Source of the DNA: JANQRZ01 sp965215165
GTDB taxonomy: Bacteria; Bacteroidota; Rhodothermia; Rhodothermales; JANQRZ01
Length of the DNA stretch: 64,000 nucleotides
Assembly: GCA_965215165.1 (NCBI GenBank)
Contig: CBDCCX010000006.1
Coordinates: 2,604,001 to 2,668,000, forward strand
Direction: 5' to 3'
Shown here one piece after another: positions 18,311-25,509 of the stretch. The position numbers were made by a program, and so were the translations under genes. The notes beneath the pieces were generated by a model. That model worked only from the letters and a program-made list of their open reading frames with translations. It ran no database searches and was not told the DNA's origin. Numbering within the stretch: the first letter of the stretch is position 1; each line of letters starts with the position of its first letter.

Positions 18311-19243
18311 TCAGTAGAGCCGACGACGCTTGTTGAGGTAGGCCAAGAGCGCCGTGTTGTAGGGCTCGGCGGTGTCGAGCTCGACGAAATCCACGTTGTA
18401 CTCCCGGCACCGCCGTCGGAAGCGCTCGGCGAACGACTGCACGGCCTCGGCGTAGCCCGCGCGGAGCTGCGCGGGCTGGAGCGTGACCTCCTCGCCGGTC
18501 TCCATGTCGCGGAACAGCATCGGCACGTCGGGGAAGGCGAAGCGCCGCTCCGTCGCCCCGTCGAGGACGTGGAAGACGAGGACCTCGTGGCCCCGGTAGC
18601 GGAGGTGCTGGAGCGCCTTCAGGAGGTCGTCGTGCGCCGCGACGTTCTCGAACAGGTCCGTCACCACGACCACCAGCGACCGCCGCCCGATCCGCTCGGC
18701 GACCTCGTGGAGCGCCGCCGCCGCGCCGGTCCGCTCGGCCTCGCGCGGCGGCGGGGCATCGACCAGCCCCTGGAGCTGGCCGAGCAGGTGGCGCAGCGCG
18801 CCGGGCGTGCTCTTGGGCGGGACGATCGTGTGGACGCGCTCGTCGAAGGCGACCAGGCCGGTGGCGTCGCGCTGCCGGACCATGAGGTAGTGCAGCCCGG
18901 CGGCGAGGTACGCGCCGTACTCGAGCTTCGAGAGCGCCGCCTCGCCCCGGTAGCGCATCGACCGGCTCGTGTCGAGCACCACGTAGTGCCGGAGGTTGGT
19001 CTCCTCCTCGTACTGCTTGACGTAGTAGCGGTCCGTCTTGGCAAACACCTTCCAGTCGACGTGCCGCAGCTCGTCGCCGGGGTTGTAGGGCCGGTGCTCG
19101 GCGAACTCGACCGAGAAGCCGTGGTAGGGGCTCTTGTGGAGGCCGGTGATGAAGCCCTCGACGATGAGCCGGGCGCGCAGCTCCATCGTGTCGAGCTGCG
19201 ACAGGGTCTCGGGGTCGAGGTAGCGGAGCGGGGCGTCAGGCAT
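18311..19243 (-). CDS. DUF58 domain protein (vWA-like, MoxR-system partner)
   Basis: 310 residues. The family hallmark HRPYNPGDELRHVDWKVFAK is present at about 50-69, followed by a vWA-like fold with a MIDAS-type start (YVVLDTSRSMRY, D-x-S-x-S variant) and VVVVTDLFENVAAHDDLL. DUF58 proteins usually sit next to MoxR AAA ATPases and vWA membrane proteins, but here no moxR gene is in view on either side. Its final 21 codons are duplicated beyond the toxin-antitoxin pair. A role in metal insertion or complex assembly is only inferred from the family. Confidence 0.9.
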   Translation of the reverse strand: MPDAPLRYLDPETLSQLDTMELRARLIVEGFITGLHKSPYHGFSVEFAEHRPYNPGDELRHVDWKVFAKTDRYYVKQYEEETNLRHYVVLDTSRSMRYRGEAALSKLEYGAYLAAGLHYLMVRQRDATGLVAFDERVHTIVPPKSTPGALRHLLGQLQGLVDAPPPREAERTGAAAALHEVAERIGRRSLVVVVTDLFENVAAHDDLLKALQHLRYRGHEVLVFHVLDGATERRFAFPDVPMLFRDMETGEEVTLQPAQLRAGYAEAVQSFAERFRRRCREYNVDFVELDTAEPYNTALLAYLNKRRRLY

Positions 19244-19438
19244 TCCGGTGAACAGCGAACGGGAGAGGAGAACGGGAGCGCGCGGGCAGGCACCCGTAGG
19301 GGCACGGCGTGCCTGGCCCTCGGTGGGGATCGCAGAGACGCGAGCAGAGGATACGCCGTGTCGTCAACGCCAAGAGGCAGGCGGGATTGCGCCAGGACGC
19401 GGACTGAAAATCGGCGACAGCGGCGGGGGCCGGCTCCG

Positions 19439-19446
19439 TACCTTTG
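19439..19446 (+). promoter_or_regulatory. Bacteroidota-type -7 element TACCTTTG for pyrR
   Basis: TACCTTTG matches TAnnTTTG at every fixed position and ends 6 nt before the pyrR ATG, so transcription would begin at or within a few bases of the start codon, giving a leaderless mRNA. No clear -33 TTG box is seen at the usual distance. Confidence 0.45.
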
Positions 19447-19452
19447 CGCGCG

Positions 19453-20022
19453 ATGCTGCTCTCCCCCGACGATACCGTCAAGGCCCAGCTCCTCGACGCG
19501 GCCGACCTCGACCGGACCCTCAACCGGCTCGCCCGCCAGATCGTCGAGCACCTCGACGACGCCGCCGAGCCGGCCGACCGCCTCGCGCTCGTCGGGATGC
19601 AGACGCGCGGGGTCCACCTCGCCCGCCGCCTGCGCGACAAGATCGCGGTCGTCGAGGGCCTCGCGCTGCCCTTCGGGATTCTGGACGCGACGATGTACCG
19701 CGACGACTTCCGCCAGCGCCTCCGCCAGCCCGTCGTCCACCCGACCGACATCCCGTTCGACATCGACGACCGCCGGCTCGTGCTCGTCGACGACGTGGTC
19801 TACACCGGGCGCACCACGCGCGCCGCGCTCGACGCGCTGATGGACTTGGGCCGCCCGGCGAGTGTCCGCTTCCTCGCGCTCATCGACCGCGGCCTGCGCG
19901 AGCTGCCCGTCCGCCCCGACTTCGTCGGCCGCACCGTCCCGACGACCCCCGGCGAGGAGGTCCGCGTCCGCCTGAGCGAAGTGGACGAGGCCGACGGCGT
20001 CTGGCTGGTCCAGCGATTTTAG
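19453..20022 (+). CDS. pyrR: PyrR, pyrimidine regulator / uracil phosphoribosyltransferase
   Basis: 189 residues of type I phosphoribosyltransferase fold. ALVGMQTRGVHLARRL and the PRPP loop LVLVDDVVYTGRTTRAAL (about 112-129) are diagnostic, as is the PyrR-type RGLRELPVRPDFVGR segment near the C-terminus. PyrR makes UMP from uracil and, in some bacteria, binds pyr mRNA to attenuate transcription. It directly precedes pyrB, as in many pyr operons. The track of sense codons continues upstream to a TTG at 19444, but the ATG at 19453 fits the family and the promoter. If the mRNA is leaderless, classical 5'-leader attenuation of pyrR itself is not possible. Confidence 0.95.
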   Translation: MLLSPDDTVKAQLLDAADLDRTLNRLARQIVEHLDDAAEPADRLALVGMQTRGVHLARRLRDKIAVVEGLALPFGILDATMYRDDFRQRLRQPVVHPTDIPFDIDDRRLVLVDDVVYTGRTTRAALDALMDLGRPASVRFLALIDRGLRELPVRPDFVGRTVPTTPGEEVRVRLSEVDEADGVWLVQRF

Positions 20023-20026
20023 AATG

Positions 20027-20110
20027 CGGATTGACGATTTGCGATTGGCTATGCCCCCCCTCTCTAGCGCCCCAGTCGAAGATCCAACGTCAGAGATCGC
20101 AGCTCTCGCA
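20027..20110 (+). repeat. Weak heptamer-repeat structure spanning the pyrB start
   Basis: GCGGATT then GACGATT followed by TGCGATT form 7-bp variants just after the pyrR stop. Partly complementary pieces such as AGATCCA and AGATCGC follow at about 20084-20106 inside the proposed pyrB N-terminus. This looks like a decayed member of the heptamer hairpin family found elsewhere in the window. Complementarity is imperfect, so confidence is low. Confidence 0.35.
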
Positions 20111-21064
20111 CATCGTCACCTGCTCGGGCTGGCCGACTACAGCGCCGACGAGATCCGCCTCATCCTGCGCACCGCCCGCGAGTTCCGCGAGGTCCTCGAC
20201 CGCCGCGTCAAGCGCGTCCCCTCGCTCCGGGGCGTCACCGTGGTCAACCTCTTCTTCGAGCCCTCGACGCGGACCCGGCTCTCGTTCGAGTTGGCCGAGA
20301 AGCGCCTCTCGGCGGATGTGGTCAACTTCTCGGCGGCCGGCTCGTCGGTCTCGAAGGGCGAGACGCTCAAGGACACCGCCCGCAACATCGAGGCGATGAA
20401 GATCGATATGGTCGTGATCCGCCACGCCTCGCCGGGGGCGGCGCACTTCCTGACCCGCTGCATCGACTCGGTGGTGCTGAATGCCGGCGACGGCGCGCAC
20501 GAGCACCCGACCCAGGCCCTGCTCGACATCCTGACGCTCGCCGACCTCGACCTTCCGCGCTTCGGGGACCGGCTCCGGCAGGGCGACTTCAGCGGCCTCC
20601 GCGTCTCGATCTTGGGCGACGTGGCGCACAGCCGGGTCGCGCGCTCGAACATCTGGGGGCTGCAAACGCTCGGGGCCGAGGTCACGCTCTGTGGCCCGCG
20701 CACGATGCTCCCGCGCCAAGTCGAGGCGATGGGCGTCCGCGTCACCGACCGCCTCGACGCCGCCCTCGACGGCTGCGACGTGGCGATGGCCCTCCGCATC
20801 CAGATGGAGCGGCAGACCGGCCGCGACGGCTCGCAGGCGAGCCTCTTCCCGAGCCTGCGCGAGTACCACGCCCGCTTCGGCATCAAGGAGGAGCACCTCG
20901 ACCGCTATCCGGAGCTGCGGATCATGCACCCCGGCCCGGTCAACCGCGGCGTCGAGCTCGCGAGCGAGGTCGTGGACTCGGACCGCTCGGTGATCCTGAG
21001 CCAGGTCACCAACGGCGTCGCCGTGCGGATGGCGTGCCTGTACCTGCTCTCGGGCGGGATTTAG
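20051..21064 (+). CDS. pyrB: Aspartate carbamoyltransferase catalytic chain
   Basis: 337 residues. Carbamoyl-phosphate site FFEPSTRTRLSFE, the loop with Ser/Lys SVSKGETLKDT, GDGAHEHPTQALLD, and HPGPVNRGVE near the C-terminus are all intact. It condenses carbamoyl phosphate and aspartate in pyrimidine synthesis. The conserved family region begins at RHLLGLADYSADEI, so the first 20 or so residues are an extension that partly reads through repeat-like DNA; a second possible ATG lies at 20024. No regulatory chain pyrI is adjacent. Probably co-transcribed with pyrR. Confidence 0.95.
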   Translation: MPPLSSAPVEDPTSEIAALAHRHLLGLADYSADEIRLILRTAREFREVLDRRVKRVPSLRGVTVVNLFFEPSTRTRLSFELAEKRLSADVVNFSAAGSSVSKGETLKDTARNIEAMKIDMVVIRHASPGAAHFLTRCIDSVVLNAGDGAHEHPTQALLDILTLADLDLPRFGDRLRQGDFSGLRVSILGDVAHSRVARSNIWGLQTLGAEVTLCGPRTMLPRQVEAMGVRVTDRLDAALDGCDVAMALRIQMERQTGRDGSQASLFPSLREYHARFGIKEEHLDRYPELRIMHPGPVNRGVELASEVVDSDRSVILSQVTNGVAVRMACLYLLSGGI

Positions 21065-21071
21065 GGCGACT

Positions 21072-21157
21072 GGAGAGAAAAGAGAGACGAGAGGGAAAAG
21101 ACGGAGGAGAGAGCGCCGTCTCTTCTATCTTGTCTCTCCCCTCCCTCTCTCTCCCAG
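21072..21157. repeat. Purine/pyrimidine heptamer-type hairpin between pyrB and rimB-like gene
   Basis: A GA-rich left arm (21072-21112) faces a CT-rich right arm (21119-21157), separated by GCGCCG. Seven-base steps such as ACGAGAG and ACGGAGG are visible on the left and GTCTCTT on the right. The right arm ends 3 nt before the next ATG. Same arrangement as the other heptamer hairpins in this window. Confidence 0.6.
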
Positions 21158-21160
21158 CGA

Positions 21161-21619
21161 ATGTCCCACCATCCCAGCATCATCGTCGGTTGGCGCGAGT
21201 GGGTGGCGCTGCCGGACCTCGGCCTGCCGGCGGTCAAGGCGAAGGTCGACACCGGGGCCAAGACCTCGTCGCTCCACGCCTTCGACCTCGAACCCTTCCG
21301 CGAGGGCGGGCGCGAGCGCATCCGCTTCACCGTTCACCCGGTGCAGGAGAACGAGCACGTGGTGGTCCGCGCCGTCGCGGACGTGGTGGACGAGCGCTCG
21401 GTCGTGAGCTCGAGCGGGCACGAAGAGCTGCGCGTTGTGATCGGCACCGTGCTCCGCCTCGGCGACGCCGCGTGGCCAGTCGAACTGACGCTCACCGACC
21501 GCCGGACGATGCGGCTGCGGATGCTCCTGGGCCGCCAAGCCCTCGCGGGCCGCATTCTCGTCGACGCCGGCACCTCCTACCTCCACGGCCGCCGCAGGGC
21601 GGCGCACCTCTACGACTGA
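21161..21619 (+). CDS. RimB/ATP-dependent zinc protease family (retropepsin-like) protein
   Basis: 152 residues of the small family annotated as ATP-dependent zinc protease, now known to have a retropepsin-like aspartic protease fold. The catalytic DTG sits in AKVDTGAKTSSLHA, and MRLRMLLGRQALAGRILVD is the conserved closing part. In pseudomonads the homologue RimB removes glutamate tails that RimK adds to ribosomal protein S6. Here the next gene is rimK, 11 bp downstream, which supports that pairing. Function by family and context. Confidence 0.88.
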   Translation: MSHHPSIIVGWREWVALPDLGLPAVKAKVDTGAKTSSLHAFDLEPFREGGRERIRFTVHPVQENEHVVVRAVADVVDERSVVSSSGHEELRVVIGTVLRLGDAAWPVELTLTDRRTMRLRMLLGRQALAGRILVDAGTSYLHGRRRAAHLYD

Positions 21620-21630
21620 CTCCCCCGCCT

Positions 21631-22515
21631 GTGAACCTCGCCATCCTCTCGCGTAATCCGTCGCTCTACTCGACCCGCCGCCTGCTCGAAGCCGCCGAGG
21701 CGCGCGGGCACACAGCCCGCGTGCTCGACACGCTCCGCTGCACGATTCACCTCGGAGCCGGCGGCCCCGAGCTGCACCTCGACGGCAAGAAGATCGAGGG
21801 GCTCGACGCCGTCGTCCCGCGCATCGGCGCGTCGATCACGTTCTACGGCCTGGCCGTCGTGCGGCAGTGCGAGGCGATGGGGGTGTACTGCCTCAACGGC
21901 TCGGTCGGGATCACGCGCTCGCGCGACAAGCTCCGCGCCCACCAGCTCCTGGCGAAGGCCGGCGTCGGCCTGCCGGTGACCGCCTTCGCGCACGACGCGA
22001 ACGCCGTGGACGACGTGATCCGCGCCGTCGGCGGGCCGCCGCTGATCGTCAAGCTGCTCGAGGGCACGCAGGGCGTGGGCGTCGTCCTGTGCGAGACCAA
22101 GAAGGCGGCCGAGAGCGTGATCCAGGCGTTCCGCGGGCTCAAGGCCTACCTGCTCGTGCAGGAGTTCATCAAGGAGGCCGGCGGCTCGGACCTCCGCTGC
22201 CTCGTCGTCGGCGACAAGGTGGTGGCCGCGATGACGCGCACCGGAGCCGAGGGCGAGTTCCGCTCGAACCTCCACCGCGGCGGCTCGGCGAGCCTCGCCA
22301 AGATCAGCCCCGCCGAACGCAAGACGGCCGTCCAGGCGATCAAGGCTCTCGGCCTCCGCGTGGCCGGCGTGGACATTCTCCGCTCGGCGCGCGGGCCGCT
22401 CGTGCTCGAGGTCAACTCGTCCCCCGGCCTCGAGGGCATCGAGAAGGCGACGGGCAAGGACGTGGCGGGCTTGATCGTGCAGTTCATCGAGAAAAACGCG
22501 AAGCCGAAGCGCTAG
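21631..22515 (+). CDS. rimK: RimK, ATP-grasp glutamate ligase
   Basis: 294 residues from a GTG at 21631 (reads VNLAILSRNPSLYSTRRL, matching the family start). ATP-grasp features follow: PLIVKLLEGTQGVGVVLCET, LVQEFIKEAGGSDLRCLVVG, and metal-site GVDILRSARGPLVLEVNSSPG. RimK adds glutamate residues to the C-terminus of S6 or makes poly-glutamate. A RimB-like gene lies just upstream, forming a writer/eraser pair. Note that S6 is not in this window. Length is normal for the family. Confidence 0.95.
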   Translation: MNLAILSRNPSLYSTRRLLEAAEARGHTARVLDTLRCTIHLGAGGPELHLDGKKIEGLDAVVPRIGASITFYGLAVVRQCEAMGVYCLNGSVGITRSRDKLRAHQLLAKAGVGLPVTAFAHDANAVDDVIRAVGGPPLIVKLLEGTQGVGVVLCETKKAAESVIQAFRGLKAYLLVQEFIKEAGGSDLRCLVVGDKVVAAMTRTGAEGEFRSNLHRGGSASLAKISPAERKTAVQAIKALGLRVAGVDILRSARGPLVLEVNSSPGLEGIEKATGKDVAGLIVQFIEKNAKPKR

Positions 22516-22539
22516 GCCTCGCCGCCGTGGACCACCCTC

Positions 22540-22569
22540 TTGACGGGTTCGGGTGGTTGTGGCTATTCT
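22540..22569 (+). promoter_or_regulatory. Possible sigma-70-like promoter for the ECF sigma gene
   Basis: TTGACG at 22540-22545 and TATTCT at 22564-22569 are separated by 18 bp. The pair lies just after the rimK stop and about 118 bp before the proposed sigma-factor start. It fits an E. coli-type promoter rather than the Bacteroidota consensus, so it may be chance. Confidence 0.3.
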
Positions 22570-22687
22570 GGCCTCTGCCGAGAGGGTCGCCCGCTTGTTC
22601 GAGGAGAATTGACGGGCCTGCGACCTGACGCATTGGCAGGCGCGCGTACTATGGAGCGGTTGTTGACCGTTCCTGCCGCGTGCCTCA

Positions 22688-23401
22688 GTGCACCCGCACT
22701 CGGTCACCTCTCCCTCCGTCGAACCCACCGGAACCCGCGTGGACACCACCGTCGAAACCCGCCGCTACGTCAAAACCGCCCCGCACACGCGCGCCCGCCA
22801 GGCCCGCCGCGACACCCTCGACGCGATGACCGACGAGGACCTGATGCGGCAGTTCCAGGCCGGCACCGTCGAGGCGTTCAACCTCTTGGTCGACCGCTAC
22901 TCGGAGCGGCTCTCTCATTACCTCTACCGCTTCACGAAGGACCGCCGCCGCGTCGAAGACCTCCTCCAGGAGACCTTCCTCCGGGTCTACCGCAACCGCC
23001 ACAGCTACCGCCCCGTCGCCAAGTTCTCGACGTGGCTCTACACCATCGCCGGCAACCTCGCCCGCAGCGAGTACCGCAAGCGCAAGCGCCGGCAGACCTA
23101 CTCGATCCAGTCCCAGAGCCGGGACGGCGAGGAGTACGAGATGCCGCTCCCGGACGAGACCTTCTCACCGGACCAGGACGCCGAGCGCGCCATCCAGGAC
23201 CGCCACATCCAGGCGGCGCTGAAGCAGATCCCGGAGGAGTTCCGCGAGGTGGTGGTGCTGCGCGACGTGCAGAACCTGGCCTACGAGGAGATCGCCGAGA
23301 TCACCGGCTTGCCGATGGGGACGGTCAAGAGCCGGATCAACCGGGGCCGCACCAAGCTCCAGGGCCTGCTCGACGAGGTCTACTCGGTCCAGCGCAATTA
23401 A
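22688..23401 (+). CDS. ECF-type RNA polymerase sigma factor
   Basis: Up to 237 residues. Region 2 is clear (EAFNLLVDRYSERLSHYLYR, VEDLLQETFLRVYRN, FSTWLYTIAGNLARSEYRKR), and so is region 4 (LKQIPEEFREVVVLRDVQ, YEEIAEITGLPMGTVKSRIN). The frame shows coding-like third positions back to about 22700, so I take the GTG at 22688; the ATG at 22826, just before DEDLMRQFQAG, is the alternative and would give a protein of normal ECF length. No anti-sigma gene follows. A MITE-like element sits between this gene and its terminator. Confidence 0.9.
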   Translation: MHPHSVTSPSVEPTGTRVDTTVETRRYVKTAPHTRARQARRDTLDAMTDEDLMRQFQAGTVEAFNLLVDRYSERLSHYLYRFTKDRRRVEDLLQETFLRVYRNRHSYRPVAKFSTWLYTIAGNLARSEYRKRKRRQTYSIQSQSRDGEEYEMPLPDETFSPDQDAERAIQDRHIQAALKQIPEEFREVVVLRDVQNLAYEEIAEITGLPMGTVKSRINRGRTKLQGLLDEVYSVQRN

Positions 23402-23419
23402 GCCCCAGACAGCGAAGCC

Positions 23420-23601
23420 CTAGGGCGTGTGGACATTTGCAGGCTCATGCTCGCACGAGGTCACGATTCTGAAATGGCAAGGCGTGCGAGGGACGCGTCC
23501 CGTAGGAGCCAGATGCCGTAGCATCAGGCGACGAGTGCAACGCAGCCAAAGCGGAATCTGGACCGGGAGAGCGGATATCGGTACTTGTCCACACGCCCTA
23601 G
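23420..23601. mobile_element. MITE-like element with 16-bp perfect terminal inverted repeats
   Basis: 182 bp bounded by CTAGGGCGTGTGGACA at 23420-23435 and its exact complement at 23586-23601. The outer CTAG (or the inner TA) may be the target duplication, as made by IS5-group transposases. The interior holds no transposase and no convincing gene, so it would need a helper in trans. It lies between the sigma-factor stop and the terminator. Other copies were not seen in this window. Confidence 0.75.
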
Positions 23602-23621
23602 CCTCAGGCTTCCAGCTTCTT

Positions 23622-23657
23622 CGGAGGGACTCCAGCAATGGGGTCCCTCCGTTTTTT
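23622..23657 (+). terminator. Intrinsic terminator
   Basis: A 9-bp perfect stem, CGGAGGGAC at 23622-23630 and GTCCCTCCG at 23643-23651, is followed by six T residues (23652-23657). It serves the plus-strand sigma-factor gene. The oppositely oriented oxidoreductase ends inside the T-tract. Confidence 0.85.
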
Positions 23658-25353
23658 ATGACGCCGTGACGGGCGAGCGCCGCGCCGAGAGGCGGCCGTG
23701 GACGGCCTTGACCGTGACCGCGCCCTCGCCGACGGCCCCGGCCACGCGCTTGGTCGAGCCGCTTCGCACGTCGCCGACGGCGAAGACGCCGGGCAGGCTC
23801 GTCTCGAAGGTCGACGGCCGCTCGCCATTGGGCCAGAGGTCGAGGTCGGTGACGTCGGAGCCTGTCTTGAGGAAGCCGTGGCGGTCGGCCTCGACGCCGA
23901 GGGTGCCTTTTGCCGCGTCGCCGCGCAGCCAGGCCGTGCACGGCTCGGCCCCGATGAACACGAAGAGCGCGGGCGTCTCGACGTGCTCCGTCTTGCCGGC
24001 CTCGGTGTCCTCGATCTCGACAGCCGCCAGGGCCTCGTGCTGCTGTGCGCCGTCGCCGCAGAGCGCGCGGACTTCGGTGTGGCGGCGAAGCTCGACGCGG
24101 TCCGACGCCGCGACGCGCTCGGCGAGGTAGCTGCTCATGCCCTTGGCGAGGTCGTCGCCCCGGATCAGGAGGAGCACCCGCTCGGCGCGCTCGGAGAGGA
24201 ACATCGCGGCCTGCCCGGCCGAGTTGCCGCCGCCGACCACGACGACCGTCACGCCGGCGCAGCCGCGCGCCTCCATCTCGGTAGCGGCGTAGTAGACCCC
24301 GGCCCCCTCGAAGCGGTGGAGGTTCGGCAGCGGGAGCCGCCGGTAGTGCGCGCCCGTCGCCAGCACGACCGCCCGAGCGCGGATCGGCGGGCCGCCGTCC
24401 AGCCCCACGGCGTAGCCGCAGTCGTCGTGGCGGAGCGCGTCGGCGCGGAACGGGGTGACGAAGGTCGCGCCGAACTTGCGGGCTTGCACCGTCGCGCGCG
24501 TCGCCAGCTCGGTGCCGGAGAGGCCCGCCGGGAAGCCCAGGTAGTTCTCGATCCGCGACGACCACGAGGCCTGCCCCCCCGCACCGATTTCGTCGAGGAG
24601 GATGGTCTTGAGCCCCTCGCTCGCGCCGTAGACCGCCGCGCCCAACCCCGCCGGCCCGGCCCCGACGATCAGCAGGTCGGTCACCTCGTCTGCGTCCGGC
24701 TCGCGCCCGATCCCAACGGCCCGCGCCACCTCCAGGTTGGTCGGTGTGTCGAGCACGGTCTCCGACCCCCAGACCACGACGGGGCCGCTCAGCCCGTCGA
24801 GCGTGCGGCCGTGCGACCCGAGCACCTCAGCGGCCTCGGCAGCGTCCGCCTCGGTATCGAGCCAGCGGACGGGCAGATAGTTGCGCCGGGCGAACTCCGC
24901 GAGGCGGCCCGCGTCGGGGTCTGCGTGGGAGCCGATGAGCGTGAGGCCCGACGCGCCCTCGGCGACGATCCCGCGCCGGGCGGTGAACGCGGCGAGGACG
25001 GTCTCGGCGAGGTCGGTGTCGGACCCCATCAGGCGGCGGAAGCGCTCGGCCGGGACTTGGAGCACGCGGCCGGCCTCCTCCACGCGCGCCGTGGCGAAGA
25101 CGCTCTCGCCCATCAGCAGTCCGATCTCGCCGAGGAAATGCCCCGCCCCCAGCGGCTCGGGCGAAATCGGACGCTCGCAGCCGAGGTCCTCGTAGACGTT
25201 CACCGCTCCGCTGAGAACGGCGAAGAAGTCGTAGGCGTCGTCGCCTTCGCGAAAGAGGAGGTCACCCTCGGCGACAGGCCGCTCGTGGCCGGCCGCGCGG
25301 AGGCGGTCCAGTTGCGCGTCGGAGAGGATAGGGAAGGCCGTGAGGTCAGGCAT
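23656..25353 (-). CDS. Cyclic-nucleotide-domain / thioredoxin-reductase-like FAD oxidoreductase fusion
   Basis: 565 residues. Residues 1-120 form a cNMP-binding domain (LFREGDDAYDFFAVLSGAVN, GHFLGEIGLL). A thioredoxin-like linker (about 135-215) follows. The FAD/NADPH module has LLIVGAGPAGLGAAVYGAS, GFPAGLSGTEL, VVVVGGGNSAGQAAMF and GVFAVGDVRSGSTKRVAGAV. The redox CxxC expected in true thioredoxin reductases is missing, so it probably does not reduce thioredoxin by the normal route. Family members are annotated simply as FAD-dependent oxidoreductases. Whether the N-terminal domain binds cAMP or cGMP is unclear. Confidence 0.88.
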   Translation of the reverse strand: MPDLTAFPILSDAQLDRLRAAGHERPVAEGDLLFREGDDAYDFFAVLSGAVNVYEDLGCERPISPEPLGAGHFLGEIGLLMGESVFATARVEEAGRVLQVPAERFRRLMGSDTDLAETVLAAFTARRGIVAEGASGLTLIGSHADPDAGRLAEFARRNYLPVRWLDTEADAAEAAEVLGSHGRTLDGLSGPVVVWGSETVLDTPTNLEVARAVGIGREPDADEVTDLLIVGAGPAGLGAAVYGASEGLKTILLDEIGAGGQASWSSRIENYLGFPAGLSGTELATRATVQARKFGATFVTPFRADALRHDDCGYAVGLDGGPPIRARAVVLATGAHYRRLPLPNLHRFEGAGVYYAATEMEARGCAGVTVVVVGGGNSAGQAAMFLSERAERVLLLIRGDDLAKGMSSYLAERVAASDRVELRRHTEVRALCGDGAQQHEALAAVEIEDTEAGKTEHVETPALFVFIGAEPCTAWLRGDAAKGTLGVEADRHGFLKTGSDVTDLDLWPNGERPSTFETSLPGVFAVGDVRSGSTKRVAGAVGEGAVTVKAVHGRLSARRSPVTAS

Positions 25354-25509
25354 CGGGGCGACGTGGAGGCTAGGTGCGTCGAGGCCCCGTCTACGAGAAC
25401 GGAGCGAGGGGGGCCTTTACCGCTGACCACTCCGCGAGGTCCCCAACCGTTCCGGCTGCGTATATTCCGCCTCCCTCTTTTCCAGCCCCACCCAGTCCCC
25501 GAAACTCTC

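Noticed and set aside
23698..25509. Plus-strand open frame upstream of the E2 gene in the same frame
   Set aside because: It is antisense to the FAD oxidoreductase with Arg/Ala/Gly/Val-rich shadow composition. The E2 start at 25510 begins the conserved lipoyl domain.
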